From Prostheceraeus crozeri (Eukaryota; Platyhelminthes; Polycladida; Euryleptidae): a DNA stretch of 64,000 bases. The number at the start of each line of letters is the position of its first letter. Within the stretch, counting starts at the first letter, position 1. The notes under the pieces are model-generated. The model did no database searches and was not told the DNA's origin. It saw nothing but the letters and a program-made list of their open reading frames with translations. The DNA lies in the NCBI GenBank assembly GCA_907163375.1, contig CAJQUW010016138.1:248001-312000 (forward strand), written 5' to 3'. Below are positions 38,778 through 49,689 of the stretch, piece by piece. A program made the translations under genes and the position numbers.

Positions 38778-40916
38778 TATCATATGTAGTTATGTTGTCC
38801 ACTAGAAAGGTTGATCTTTGTTTTGATTCGTCTTGAGCTTTTGGACGTGGTGCTTTGGTGTTTTTTGGAAATAATATTTGTTTTCACCAGGCCCTATTAA
38901 CCAAAATTACAACATTGACAAATTTCAACTTCATAGCGGCCAGGGAATCGGCTTGCTCCGACCAATTTAAAGATTCAATTTTGAATTGGATTCTCGTACA
39001 TCAAGAGCAGTCCCGCGCCCCCGAGTTACTACCGAGTTCGATTTTGTCACGGTGTCATAAGTGGAACTTCTTTGTTCAACAAGATGTAATTGTTGAATTG
39101 GGCATTGACTGTTTCTTCCATCACTTAGAAAAAGGCTCCATCGCAAAATAACAAACTTGCCCAGAAAAACATCTAAGGTGACTACATGGCCTTCTCGTCA
39201 ATCTAATGAATGTTTGTGCAGACATGCAGGAGACAGTTGTGTCGGCGGACATTCCCATTAAGACGGAATGTTGCCTCATAGACTGCCTTAGACCAAAGTG
39301 TTTAAATATAAATTCCCTTATATACTTACTTTGCCTTAGACATCCTAACGGTACATTAGCGTTTATCAAAAGTTTCTTAATCTGAAAATCACGGGAAACT
39401 GTAATCAAAAAATAAATATTTGAGTTGAATAACACAAGGAAACAATATTGAAATTTGCAAGGAATAAGACGGTAGTTAGCATGAAGCATCAGGATGTACT
39501 ATAGAACAAAACCCACAAACATTCGTACTCTACTTGTGTACGACGTTGCAAGGTTCAGTAAGACAGCGTCTAAAATCCAATCACTTTGTAATTGTCTCGT
39601 TGAGTCTAGCCTTGCCTACTGCGAGGAATGAAGAGAGGCGTAAGTTGCATTTTTAAAAAATCAGTCGTCAGCAGGAGTTGCCTCACATTTTCAAAATCAG
39701 TAAGCTCTCCTATGTTTCATTGGACATGATGGACCGAGCATCAGTGCCGAGCCATGTTGATGACTCGTTCTGCACTCGCGTTACTGTGAGGAATGGCTAA
39801 TAAAATTCCCAGTAGAGGCTCTCGTAGTGGACATGTTGGCTGTACATAGTACAGTCAACATGTCCATTGTGCAATTATTTGCGACCATGTTAAGCAAACA
39901 CTTAAGTAATATACATATACGCTCGTATGTGCAATCTTTGTGCATCGCAGTCTTCAATGCAAATCGAAATGATGTCGTACTTGCTAATTTTGACTGCGAT
40001 TATGCGCACCCCCCTCTTCTGTAATTGCTAATAATTTTGAATGTGCCCTAAATCATTTGGGTAATTGTTGAACAATTGAAACCCTTTTCCATCCCAATTG
40101 ACTATTTATAATTTCATTCTATGCGCAGATTCAGTTTGTCAGCATTCAATGTCACCGTAATCTACAAATTGTTATACAGGAGGATCAACATCTAGACATT
40201 ACTCGGTTTCAGGCAGTCTCTCTGTAATGATGCAATGCTACCAGATCGTACGAAGAATCTTTCGGACATAACGCTGGATATATCTTGCTCTATGAGAGTC
40301 CTATGAAACTGTGAGATGGACTATGACATACCATGAAATTCCGAGAAATGAAAGTTTGTGGCCTAAAACTGATTTCTCATGAACTTGAATAATCCATTTT
40401 CGTCACTTTTTCACATGTTTTTCATCATCAGGAAATGCATCAGCATTCCTGATTGCAATTGATTCGCAAAATGCTTCGATTTCATCACTTAGAAATTTGA
40501 AGTTTAAAATGAATTGAATTGATAATTCTCCTAATTCTATTAATCATATTGCATGCTTACAGATCATTCTTCTATGCCTGTTGCGTCTAAGATTTGCAAA
40601 TAGAATAATCTAGTTTTTTAGTTAAACTGTACAGTAAAATGGCAATTTGATCAAAATTCGAACGTTTCGGTGCACCAGGCCAGAAAAGCGGTTCTCGCAA
40701 AAGAACCGGTGCACCGGTTTGCAATATAAAATTTGTAATTGTAATAATATGATATAAAACATCTTGTCTTCTTTCCAATTACAAAAGCAGGCCTAGATGT
40801 CTACTTCCTTGAGATTCAGAAAAAATGCGAATACTCGTGTTAGACGTCTCAAGATGCAGTATATTTATCTAATACAATAATCTCACGCATTCCACTCAGC
40901 AAATGTTGGCAACCCT
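38778..40916. other. interior of the 6-kb transposon, no recognised gene
   Basis: Short ORFs only. CTGTACATAGTACAGTCAAC and nearby CATGTTGGCTGTACATAG at 39832-39865 are locally self-complementary. I see no transposase motif. Confidence 0.45.
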
Positions 40917-41475
40917 GAGCTTGCAGCAAGAGAGGCTTTAAGAGTGCGTAGACTGGATCTTTTCATTTCTATAGTGCATGAACGACCATTGGCATGAATC
41001 CATTGTATCAGTCAAGGCTCCTCTCAGCAATGTCTGGTTTCTTGATATCCTACTTACCCATCCTCAATCTCAAGTAGCCAAAGTTACTGACATTGCACTC
41101 AGACGCTACCTTTGGTATGTCAAAGAAGAAAACGTTGCGATCGGATTCTTCGATGAGAGAATTCTTGTGAAGGAAAGGCGTTAAATGGTCAGACCTCTTT
41201 AGAATCCGGCGACAAGAATAGTGGTCAAGAGACTGCATCTATTTCTCGCTCCCTCCTTTCATTCGTCACTGAAATGACGAGAGAGAGAGATCCAGAAGCT
41301 GAACATCGATCAGGGTTTCTTGGAGACGTATGCATCTGCGTGGGAGGAAGACCCTCGGTATCTCGAACAAATAATTCAGGCCCTGTTTTACGAAATCCTA
41401 CTTGAATTCGCTAATCACAATCGGAAAATCAAAGGTCGAATAACGAAGGCCGATCTAGCAAAGAAGACGTTTTAG
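40917..41475 (+). pseudogene. 3' part of the split old gene
   Basis: Pieces in changing frames match the same uncharacterised family as 34600-34853. In order they are ELAAREALRVRRLDLFISIV; then RRYLWYVKEENVAIGFFDER and ILVKERR (family pattern hLWYLsEElV-LAFFD); then SLLSFVTEMTREIQKLNIDQ with FLETYASAWEEDPRYLEQII, ending in a Lys/Arg-rich tail at TAG 41473. Two frame changes and stops make it non-functional. The duplicated GAGCTTGCAG at its start is the transposon footprint. Confidence 0.5.
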
Positions 41476-41996
41476 AGTGGTAGGATGTGAAATAGGATCG
41501 TAGTATATGTATTACATGTACATTGTGCTATGTGCAATGATTTGAAAATACAAATGCAGTATACATGAAATACACGAACAATATCTTTCAGTTGTGGGAA
41601 TTTTTGTTTGAAAAAAATTCCGAATAGTTTTTATCTTTTGATAAACCTGCTTTAGAATATTGGTGAGGTACTTATAATATTGGTACTTTAATATTGGCAG
41701 AATATTGCTGCTAGTTCACTGATTTTAGTGAGGGTTTTAGAAGTTCTATTGAATTTCCGAGTTTTCCATATATTCTTCAAAAATGACATTTTAGTGACCT
41801 CTAGATACTACTCATTTTTGTTCAAATTTTATCAGAAGTGTACTTGCACAAGAGAGAACCGGTGCTATGTTATACACCCTCCTCTACACACAGTTTCCGA
41901 TCGGAAAATATATGGCTATATTCATCTTCCCATTTTCCCGGGAGAAACCTGGTGTTCCATTTTGTGGCGTATCATTGCTTTCTCCTATTTCTAATA
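41476..41996. other. no recognisable feature
   Basis: AT-rich intergenic DNA. The ORF at 41728-41994 has no recognisable motif. Confidence 0.45.
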
Positions 41997-42243
41997 TACC
42001 AAAAGTAGAAATAGGCAAAAAGCTCTACCGAGTGAATAACTGCCCATTTTTAATAAATATAAAATTTTCAAATGTAAAAATATGCCGACGTTTCACATAT
42101 TCCGACAGTTCTGACAGACTGCCACGACTAAGCGTCTGGACGTGAAACGTCGGCATATTCTTACATTTGTAAATTTTACATTTATAAAAAATCGGCAGTT
42201 ATTCACTCGGGAAAGTTATTCGCTTATTTCAACTTTTGAATCA
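41997..42243. repeat. inverted repeat with PLE-type hammerhead-like centre
   Basis: Arms of about 100 bp (41997-42100 and 42140-42243) pair imperfectly. Shared blocks are CCGAGTGAATAACTGCC, AAATGTAA and AATATGCCGACGTTTCAC. On plus, 42121-42153 reads CGACTAAGCGTCTGGACG then TGAAACGTCGGC: a CGTC/GACG stem II followed by GAAAC-GUC as in PLE hammerheads, with a degenerate first box. It is probably a non-autonomous or terminal PLE palindrome. Confidence 0.5.
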
Positions 42244-42404
42244 TGCTCCTCCCGCCTTCTGCTATTGCATATTCTAATGTTCACCCTAATTTTTTCACTA
42301 TGAAGTGCATTATATTTTCCCCTTTGGGAATTCACTGTCCCCTTTCTCATTTCAGTTCAAGACAAGTATTATTCATCCAATTATATATTCATTAGAAAAT
42401 ACAT

Positions 42405-44460
42405 TTGGCAGGAGTCGTTTTAATAACCGACATGTCCGTTCGTCTTGACCGACTTCATCTAAATTTCTGTTCTTCATATAGCGAAAGCTTGCTGAATTTT
42501 GGTACTTCGAATGTTCGTTTGTTAAACAACAAAGTCGATGATGTTCTTGAAGTTCTGGGTGATCGATCCATTGATATCATGTTCCTTTCAGAAACTTGGA
42601 ACGATTATGATTCTGTTTGTGCGAGAAGAATACGCCAACCAGGTTTCAATGTGTCTGATCAGCCTCGAAAGCGAACATTGACTGATGCTATGTTAACTAA
42701 TCACGGTGGAGTTGTCGTTATTTCATCGTCTCGTGTCCGACATCATCGCCTTCAGATCAACTTTTGAAGTTAATGCCTTTGAATTCATCTGTGCTCATCT
42801 TTCCTCTAGAGTTTTCAGTGCAATTGTAATTCTAATATATCGCACCGGGCCTATTACAACGGCATTCTTCCAAGAACTGTCACAACTTGTTGCTCATTTG
42901 GCTGCACGTCCTGACCCCATCATACTTACTGGCGATTTAAATATTCACTTGCAGTGATCCAATGATCCTCATTCACTCTCTCCTGTCTTCATATGGTTTG
43001 TTTTCTCAAGTCAACTCGCCTACTCACGACTTGAGTGGATCTCTCGATGTTCCTTTCATGTCATCTAACTGCGTGCCGTTCTACATCGATACCAATGATA
43101 TTGATTTGTCACACGATCGTCTAGTTTCATGGTCTCTCCCTGCATCTCGACCACCTCCACGTTATGTCGAAGTTACTGACCGGCCCTGGAATCGCCTGAA
43201 CAAGGACATACTGCGTGGAGAATTATCCCTTTCATTCGTGTGTAATCCTATGCAATGCCTTGCTTTCAACGTGGATGATTTAGCAAGACGTTACGATGCC
43301 ACCTTGACAGCTGCTTTGGATAGTCAAATTCCTCTACACATAGTAGGGATACGTCAGCGAACTTCAGACCCATGGTTTGATGATGACTGTCGAGCCGCGT
43401 GCTCCAACGTGCGGATTCCTCTTCCTCTCATCTACAGCAGGTCTCTATTCTTGAGGATTTCTTGAGGCTCACAGGGTAAATGAAATTCGCCGCACTACCG
43501 CAGACTCGTCTAGTCCGTCGTTTTACAGTACTTGTGTCAGTAATCTGGATAGCTTCCGATCGAATTCAGAAATTGAAATCTTCAACGCTGTTCGTCAATC
43601 ACCTTAATAAGTCTTCGGCATGTGACTCTATCCCAACACTTCTTCTAAAAGAGCTTGCTATTCAGCTTATGCAGTTTCTGAGTCATGTCTTCAACAAATC
43701 GCTATCGATTGGCATTTTTCCCTCTATGTGGAAGTATTCTCTGATAACACCAGTGCTAAAAAAGGCAAGTGCGACCCTCATATCTCAAATTCGTATCGAC
43801 AAATTCCGCGACACAATTTATCGATACACATGTATGCTGATGATGTGCAGGTGTATGATCACTGTTTCGGATGACTTGCATTCACGTATGACTGTGTGTC
43901 TCGATGAAGTAACGGCCTGGTGTTCATCAAAACGTCTTCTTCTAAATGCAAACAAGTGTGAAATGATGTGGTGCTCGTCCTCTCGTCAATCGTCTAACCT
44001 TCCTATCGATTTCTTTCGTATCGGTAATCACTTCGTGTCACCATCGACCTCAGTTCACTGCCGAGTCTACTTGGATACGGAAGTTTCATTCCGTACGCAT
44101 GTGATTCATATTGTGTCGTCTTGTTTCGGAGTTTTACGGCAAATACGGAAAAAATTTCTCGTCGTTCTGGTCTTCGCTCTTCCTCCACTCAGGCACTCAT
44201 CGTACCACGATTTCGGTGTCCGACAATCGGCGGTCGTCCCTTTCCAGTGGGAACAGTCCGTTTATTGAACTCGTTACTTCATCACATTACGGACATTGCA
44301 GACTCACGGTTTCAAAAAAGTTTAAAGCAGGATCTTTTAGTCATATGTTTTAACTAACTTGTTTTATTTTGAATGTAAAGTGGCCTTGAAGTCATCGGCG
44401 CATTGTCACTTAAATACAATTCTTATTTCATTAATTTATTCAAAAGAAACTTTAATGAAC
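42405..44460 (+). pseudogene. LINE (Jockey/CR1-type superfamily), internally deleted
   Basis: An apurinic-type endonuclease is spread over two frames (FLSETWN near 42590; LTGDLNIH near 42930). A linker and RT start follow: AIQLMQFLSHVFNKS, FPSMWKYSLITPVLKK (about 43730). The next recognisable motif is YADDVQVYD (about 43828), so roughly 700 bp of the palm and fingers is missing. The C-terminal region contains LNANKCEMMWCSSS. The 3' UTR ends CACTTAAATACAATTCTTATTTC, matching the end of the 48690-49680 copy. Frameshifts throughout show it is dead. Confidence 0.8.
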
Positions 44461-44780
44461 ATTATCATTTTTGCTATTACTAGAGGAGTACGTCGGTTAA
44501 TGACTAATAACTTGAGAGTAGCTAGGTGATACTGTCTTGTTTGACAACTTTAAAAAATGATTAGCAGTAGGCCACAACGAAAGCTCATTCCTAAAACTAA
44601 AGTTTTATAAAGAGCGGACCTTGCGGTGTCTCTTTTCTCTACAATTTGGTGGATTACTGTTAGATCTTTGTCATCACTGAAATCAACTGCTGCAACGCCT
44701 CCTTCAATAGTGTCACAAGGCAGGAGGGGCTCATGATCGAAACCGCCTTGTAGGGTGACACACGCATTGTGTTGTGCACA
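44461..44780. other. no recognisable feature
   Basis: Intergenic sequence between the LINE and a PLE fragment. Nothing supported. Confidence 0.45.
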
Positions 44781-44786
44781 CTAGCA

Positions 44787-45085
44787 TTATACGAAAGCAG
44801 TGCATATGAAATGAGTGCATGCATTCAGTTTCCCTCCGGCAGGAGTAACTGACTGTATGGAGAAAATGTATGGTGTCTTCATGAACCGCATGTTAGTAAA
44901 AGTTTTTAGTATTTCTATTGTATTACAAAGGGGACGCAATACTTCTTCATAAACTTTCGGATTGCTTTTAATATAAATCTGAACGAAGGAAATAATTTTC
45001 TTATTATCTGGGATTAAAGTGGCATTTTCTTCAGCTCGCGTAATAGCATGATTCACTAAAGTCGTGGGATATCTTAAAGCAGGGC
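44787..45085 (-). pseudogene. PLE fragment (region between RT and endonuclease)
   Basis: On minus the frame reads VNHAITRAEENATLIPDNKK then IISFVQIYIKSNPKVYEEVL and NTIEILKTFTN. This resembles the linker between the reverse transcriptase thumb and the GIY-YIG domain in PLEs, where a PFV-TYNP-N--V pattern is common. No catalytic motif is present. Identification is from remembered pattern. Confidence 0.45.
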
Positions 45086-45745
45086 ATTTTTTCTACATAG
45101 TAACTAGGGGCCTTTGGTCCCAGCAGTCCCATCAAAAGGGTCCACCATTTTTCGATTTTCGAGTCACTGATGGGTCCATGCCCTTGCCTTTTGAGTCAAA
45201 AAAATAAAGTCACTGAAATAAAGAAAGAATGAAATGCGAAGATCTGAATTACTAAGCTCTTGCATTTTCCTCTAAAAAAAAACAAAAGTTAGTCGACTAA
45301 ACGACCTCTAATGCGATGCCTTGTTTCTGCCTACATCATTCACTTTGGTGTTCATAACATAAAAACGCGTGGAACTAAGAAATTTAGCGACCAGTTTTTA
45401 GCCTTCTTTCATAGTTTATCAGCTCATTGAATACGAACGGAGGCAGGTCGCCTGCTGCGATATGGCGCTCATGTCATGATGCACTTGAAAGCAGATGTTA
45501 TCCCCATCAACTCTAAGAAGACAACAGCAATAATAGGTCGAAAAAAAGCGTCGACCAAACGTAGGTCGAAAAGATGAACAGAGGGCAGCATATATATTGC
45601 TCCGTTCAGGCTTCTTCAGTGGTGCAAAGTGAGGTAGGTGCAGAATCGGAGAGATAGCACAATAGTAAAAGCGAGAATCTCTGAAAGATCCCCGCGTGCC
45701 GCTCGCCACACTCTTCGAACTCAAAACCAGGAGAAGTTATTGAAA
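45086..45745. other. no recognised gene
   Basis: Contains a short self-similar stretch at 45109-45185 (GGGCCTTTGGTCCCAGC; TGATGGGTCC). No coding homology. Confidence 0.4.
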
Positions 45746-45800
45746 ACTTTATTAGCACCAGATATTTCGCCCTTAAGGCTTCGACGGTGGCGTGCTGGAA
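45746..45800 (-). ncRNA. possible PLE hammerhead-like tail
   Basis: On minus, CGTCGAAGCCTTAAGGGCGA then AATATCTGGTGCTAATAAAG has a GCC/GGC hairpin followed by GAAA and an AATAAA-like signal. This is similar to PLE ends, but the CUGANGA box is not preserved. Confidence 0.3.
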
Positions 45801-46118
45801 ATGACTGGAGTACACAAGTTAGAAGAAAGACATTTAAATATAGATAAAGACACACTTGGTTGCAAGGTTCATAAAATAATTTCTATAAAAAATCACTCAA
45901 ATTGGTAGCATGCTGGTCATAAATGGAAAGAAGGATCGAGAACGTGCGTAACTTCGACAAAAGAAAGCAAGAAATTTCTTCGATCGTGGTAAGACTGCAG
46001 GTGCGAAAGGAGCAAGAATATGATTCACAACAGCAATAAAACTCAGCTTTTTGCGTTTTACATATCCGTGCGATCAAAAAAATGGATCTCTTATCCAGTT
46101 CAACAATGAGGACATGCA

Positions 46119-46129
46119 GTTACTCAATG
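46119..46129. repeat. target-site duplication, left (PLE 2)
   Basis: GTTACTCAATG, repeated at 48670-48680. Confidence 0.75.
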
Positions 46130-46209
46130 TTTGATTGTAGTTGGAAAGAGCCAACATACATGTAGAATGATGGTGGTTTTATTTTATTTTTCTTATTTCT
46201 TGCAATTAA

Positions 46210-46239
46210 TTTCAGTTAACATCCGTTAACTATCTTCAG
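46210..46239 (-). ncRNA. hammerhead ribozyme core (minus arm of PLE 2)
   Basis: Mirror of 48527-48556: CTGAAGA, a 7-bp stem II (AGTTAAC/GTTAACT) with GGAT loop, then GAAA, on minus. Confidence 0.6.
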
Positions 46240-46596
46240 GTAAAAAGGAAGGAAATATGGTCTAGTATAAAATTTAAAATTCACACCGACGTCTATGTCA
46301 TAATAACATAATATTGAATAGAAAAGGGGGAAGGGCTATGGAACAGGTAGTATTGAGTTACATAGTACCAATAGCATCTTAATGATGACCTGACTAGATA
46401 TGAAAACAACGGATATAGAAATGGACTAGCAATACAAAGGCTTGAGTTATAAGTACATGCACATATCATACAAGTATAAAAAATACAAAGCTATAAAACG
46501 ATTGGAAGAAGGTAAGAGGTGTGAATTAGAAATTTGATACTGCTATAATGTAATACATTGTCATGTTTTATTATTTTTACATAATAGAAAATATTT

Positions 46597-46854
46597 TTAA
46601 TCAAAAAGAAAATCTGCATAATTGTTGAGTTCGATTTTGCTGTTAGTTGTTGGTTTCATTTTTCTAATATAATATGCTTCACGAAGTCTTAGGTTTGATG
46701 AATCACTATCGTGGGAAAGAATGGTTGTGGAAAAGTTGTAACTGTGACATTTCTGAAGATGGTTATACATGGAAGACTTGCTATTTGTTTTATGCTCACG
46801 GCAACGGATATGTAATGGTCTTATGGTGCTTCCAATGTAGAAGTTATCACACAT
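46597..46854 (-). CDS. PLE GIY-YIG endonuclease (minus arm of PLE 2)
   Basis: The 85-codon frame holds CDNFYIGSTIRPLHIRCREH: the YIG motif, the catalytic Arg and the ReH element of GIY-YIG nucleases. SSMYNHLQKCHSYNFSTTIL and a LREAYYIRKMKP end follow, with Glu in the last helix as in the family. The GIY part is just upstream, before a frame change near 46905. It is identical to the plus-arm copy at 47912-48169. Confidence 0.75.
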   Translation of the reverse strand: MCDNFYIGSTIRPLHIRCREHKTNSKSSMYNHLQKCHSYNFSTTILSHDSDSSNLRLREAYYIRKMKPTTNSKIELNNYADFLFD

Positions 46855-46927
46855 ATCACACTTTAGCTGATAAATTACACATTTCTGATTACAGATGTTT
46901 TTGTTGTTAATTGGGGAATTTCTTAAA

Positions 46928-47468
46928 TTAATCTTGGTTTGATTTAGGCTGTTTCAATACAGTTCTAAGAGTTCTTGATCTTCTTGTTAATCTTACGTTC
47001 AAGTTTTCTCGACGAAAAACATTTTGTAGTTGTTTATCCACTTTCTCAGAAATAAATGGAAAATTGAAGTAAAAGTAGTGTCTTTCTTTCTCCTTTCTGT
47101 TATTTGGTTTATGTGTTTTACGATAATTGTTGGTGTTGCGAATGATATTTTCGGGATACATGTTTAGTCGTAGAATATCATTGAAATTGTCCATGTGTCT
47201 GTTTTGAGTTAGATTATTGGAACATTTCTGCGATTCTTGTTTTTTCGTTTCTAATGAAGTTAATTTTGTTAGTGTATGGTACATGTGAGTGATAATTCAC
47301 AAACAGATCTTTTCTAGCAGATTTGCGGTAAAATTCAAATTGTGGTTCATTTGGCGCGTTCAGTGTTACTCGGAAATCAAGTAGGCTCAATGTTTTGTTG
47401 TCGTCTGGTAATTCAATTTCGAAATTGATGCTGGAATGTTGTGCATTGAGATATTGGAGAAGTTTCAA
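46928..47468 (-). pseudogene. PLE RT C-terminus and linker (minus arm of PLE 2)
   Basis: The 5' frame (47214-47468) reads LNAQHSSINFEIELPDD then LSLLDFRVTL and FEFYRKSARKDLFVNYHSH, the post-YVDD thumb region of PLE reverse transcriptase. A frame change near 47240 leads to 46928-47284, with FNFPFISEKVDKQLQNVFRR and TLRTVLKQPK, the connector to the endonuclease. The catalytic palm is missing (5' truncation). This arm has the A-run sequence without the single-base loss seen in the plus arm. Confidence 0.75.
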
Positions 47469-47838
47469 GGCTTATCACTCACATGTACCATACACTAACA
47501 AAATTAACTTCATTAGAAAAAAAAAACAAGAATCGCAGAAATGTTCCAATAATCTAACTCAAAACAGACACATGGACAATTTCAATGATATTCTACGACT
47601 AAACATGTATCCCGAAAATATCATTCGCAACACCAACAATTATCGTAAAACACATAAACCAAATAACAGAAAGGAGAAAGAAAGACACTACTTTTACTTC
47701 AATTTTCCATTTATTTCTGAGAAAGTGGATAAACAACTACAAAATGTTTTTCGTCGAGAAAACTTGAACGTAAGATTAACAAGAAGATCAAGAACTCTTA
47801 GAACTGTATTGAAACAGCCTAAATCAAACCAAGATTAA
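47395..47838 (+). pseudogene. PLE linker region (plus arm of PLE 2)
   Basis: This is the mirror of 46928-47284 from about 47490 on (FNFPFISEKVDKQLQNVFRR). The first 25 codons of the open frame are read-through of the central, inverted sequence and are not native. The A run at 47515-47526 is one base shorter than in the minus arm. Confidence 0.7.
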
Positions 47839-47911
47839 TTTAAGAAATTCCCCAATTAACAACAAAAACATCTGTAATCAGAAATGTGTAATTTATCAGC
47901 TAAAGTGTGAT

Positions 47912-48169
47912 ATGTGTGATAACTTCTACATTGGAAGCACCATAAGACCATTACATATCCGTTGCCGTGAGCATAAAACAAATAGCAAGTCTTCCATGTA
48001 TAACCATCTTCAGAAATGTCACAGTTACAACTTTTCCACAACCATTCTTTCCCACGATAGTGATTCATCAAACCTAAGACTTCGTGAAGCATATTATATT
48101 AGAAAAATGAAACCAACAACTAACAGCAAAATCGAACTCAACAATTATGCAGATTTTCTTTTTGATTAA
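47912..48169 (+). CDS. PLE GIY-YIG endonuclease (plus arm of PLE 2)
   Basis: Identical 85 residues to the minus-arm ORF 46597-46854: FYIGST, the CREH motif and the terminal LREAYYIRK helix. The domain would nick target DNA for primed reverse transcription, but with no complete RT in either arm the copy is non-autonomous. Confidence 0.75.
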   Translation: MCDNFYIGSTIRPLHIRCREHKTNSKSSMYNHLQKCHSYNFSTTILSHDSDSSNLRLREAYYIRKMKPTTNSKIELNNYADFLFD

Positions 48170-48526
48170 AAATATTTTCTATTATGTAAAAATAATAAAA
48201 TATGACAATGTATTACATTATAGAAGTATCAAATTTCTAATTCACACCTCTTACCTTCTTCCAATCGTTTTATAGCTTTGTATTTTTTATACTTGTATGA
48301 TATGTGCATGTACTTATAACTCAAGCCTTTGTATTACTAGTCCATTTCTATATCCGTTGTTTTCATATCTAGTCAGGTCATCATTAAGATGCTATTGGTA
48401 CTATGTAACTCAATACTACCTGTTCCATAGCCCTTCCCCCTTTTCTATTCAATATTATGTTATTATGACATAGACGTCGGTGTGAATTTTAAATTTTATA
48501 CTAGACCATATTTCCTTCCTTTTTAC

Positions 48527-48556
48527 CTGAAGATAGTTAACGGATGTTAACTGAAA
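48527..48556 (+). ncRNA. hammerhead ribozyme core (plus arm of PLE 2)
   Basis: The sequence is CTGAAGA (matches CUGANGA), then T, a 7-bp stem AGTTAAC-GGAT-GTTAACT, then GAAA followed by TTA. This is the canonical order of hammerhead core box 1, stem II and box 2. PLE terminal repeats are known to carry hammerheads. Stems I and III are not resolved by eye. Confidence 0.65.
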
Positions 48557-48669
48557 TTAATTGCAAGAAATAAGAAAAATAAAATAAAACCACCATCATT
48601 CTACATGTATGTTGGCTCTTTCCAACTACAATCAAATAATGAAAAATAGCCAAGACAATATATTCAAAA

Positions 48670-48680
48670 GTTACTCAATG
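48670..48680. repeat. target-site duplication, right (PLE 2)
   Basis: GTTACTCAATG, identical to 46119-46129. Confidence 0.75.
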
Positions 48681-48689
48681 GTAATGACT

Positions 48690-49680
48690 TATGTCTGACA
48701 TTCGATTCGTTTTACTATCTCCTTAAATTTGTACAGATGACTAATATATCACAAGTTAAACTATCCTTCAATGGTCACATCCTCCTATGCAGGATCTCAG
48801 CGACCGATTGTTCACGTGCTTCAACTCTCTAAGTTGCTGTTTTACATCAAATTGCTTGCAGTTAACCGCTGATAAATCAGAGCTTTTGTGGTGTACTTCA
48901 ATACAAGGAAGGAAGAAATTGACGTTCGATCCTGTTCATATTGGCAACTATTCACTGTGTTCGTAATCATCCATCAAGTGTCTCGTTGTAATAATCGACA
49001 ATGACGCATCTCTCACGACATTCATATCTAAGACTATAGCAACATGCTTTGCTGTACTCAGACAAATCCGAACTGTGAGTCGCAGTTTTTCTCCCGTTCT
49101 TTTAACTATATTAGTAACGCCATTGGTCATTCCACGTTTGGATTACTGTATATCAGTGCTCTCCGGAATGCCATCAACTCACTTAAGCCGACTCCAAGCT
49201 GTTATACATGCATCGGCTCGTCTTATTTTTCAGTATAATCGATACTCGTCAATATCTAAACTACTTAAAGAACTTAAATAGCTCCCGATTCATGCGAGAA
49301 TCAACCAACGCCACTCTACATGTACATGAACAATTTATCTCTGTCTCAAGTCAACCTCATCGTTCCCGCCTACGCTCGACCACTTCATCAGACCTCGTCA
49401 CCCCCTTCGTGCGGCATCCTACGCTTGGTGGTCAATCTTTCTTTACTGCTACTCGCGCGTGGAATGCATTACCGGATCCTTTGAAGAATCAAAGCAACCA
49501 TTATACTTTTAAGCGTTTTTTAAAGGCGCATTGCCTGTCGAATTATCTTTTATGAATTTTGTCTTGTCTGCTTATTGCATCTGCCTGTCTGTCTTTTGTG
49601 TTTATTTTCACATACAAAGTGTCCTAGAAGTCTTTTGACGACATGCCACTTAAATAAAGTTCTTGTTTCCATTCTTTCAT
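48690..49680 (+). pseudogene. LINE 3' fragment, same family as 42405-44460
   Basis: It encodes the RT C-terminal region in pieces: LQLTADKSELLWCTS, then TIATCFAVLRQIRTV, PRLDYCISVLSGMPSTHLSR, LQAVIHASARLIF, and a last block PFVRHPTLGGQSFFTATRAW with NALPDPLK. The 3' end CACTTAAATAAAGTTCTTGTTTC matches the end at about 44400-44430, then ATTC repeats. Stops and frame changes show it is dead. Confidence 0.75.
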
Positions 49681-49689
49681 TCATTCAAT

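Larger units (their letters stand above)
34864..40916. mobile_element. 6-kb DNA transposon with 9-10 bp target duplication
   Basis: The ends read AGTTGCCAAC and complement AGGGTTGCCAAC, with nearby CTCACGCATT motifs at both ends. The flanking duplication GAGCTTGCAG has 9-10 bp, which fits Mutator-like elements best; a hAT (8 bp) is less consistent. It interrupts one old gene, and the two gene halves are in register on either side. No transposase is recognisable. Two TA-flanked elements are nested inside (35690-37169 and 37416-38777). Confidence 0.6.
46130..48669. mobile_element. palindromic Penelope-like retroelement (PLE 2), head to head
   Basis: A minus copy (about 47470 down to 46130) and a plus copy (about 47473 to 48636) are near-perfect mirror images (position sum 94766 for most of the length). 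The minus copy extends about 180 bp further 5' than the plus copy. A 33-bp tail (48637-48669) exists only on the right, and an 11-bp target duplication flanks the whole. An indel in an A run (about 47232/47520) distinguishes the arms, which argues against a simple assembly fold-back. Both ends carry hammerhead ribozyme cores. The family differs from PLE 1 and PLE 3. Confidence 0.85.
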
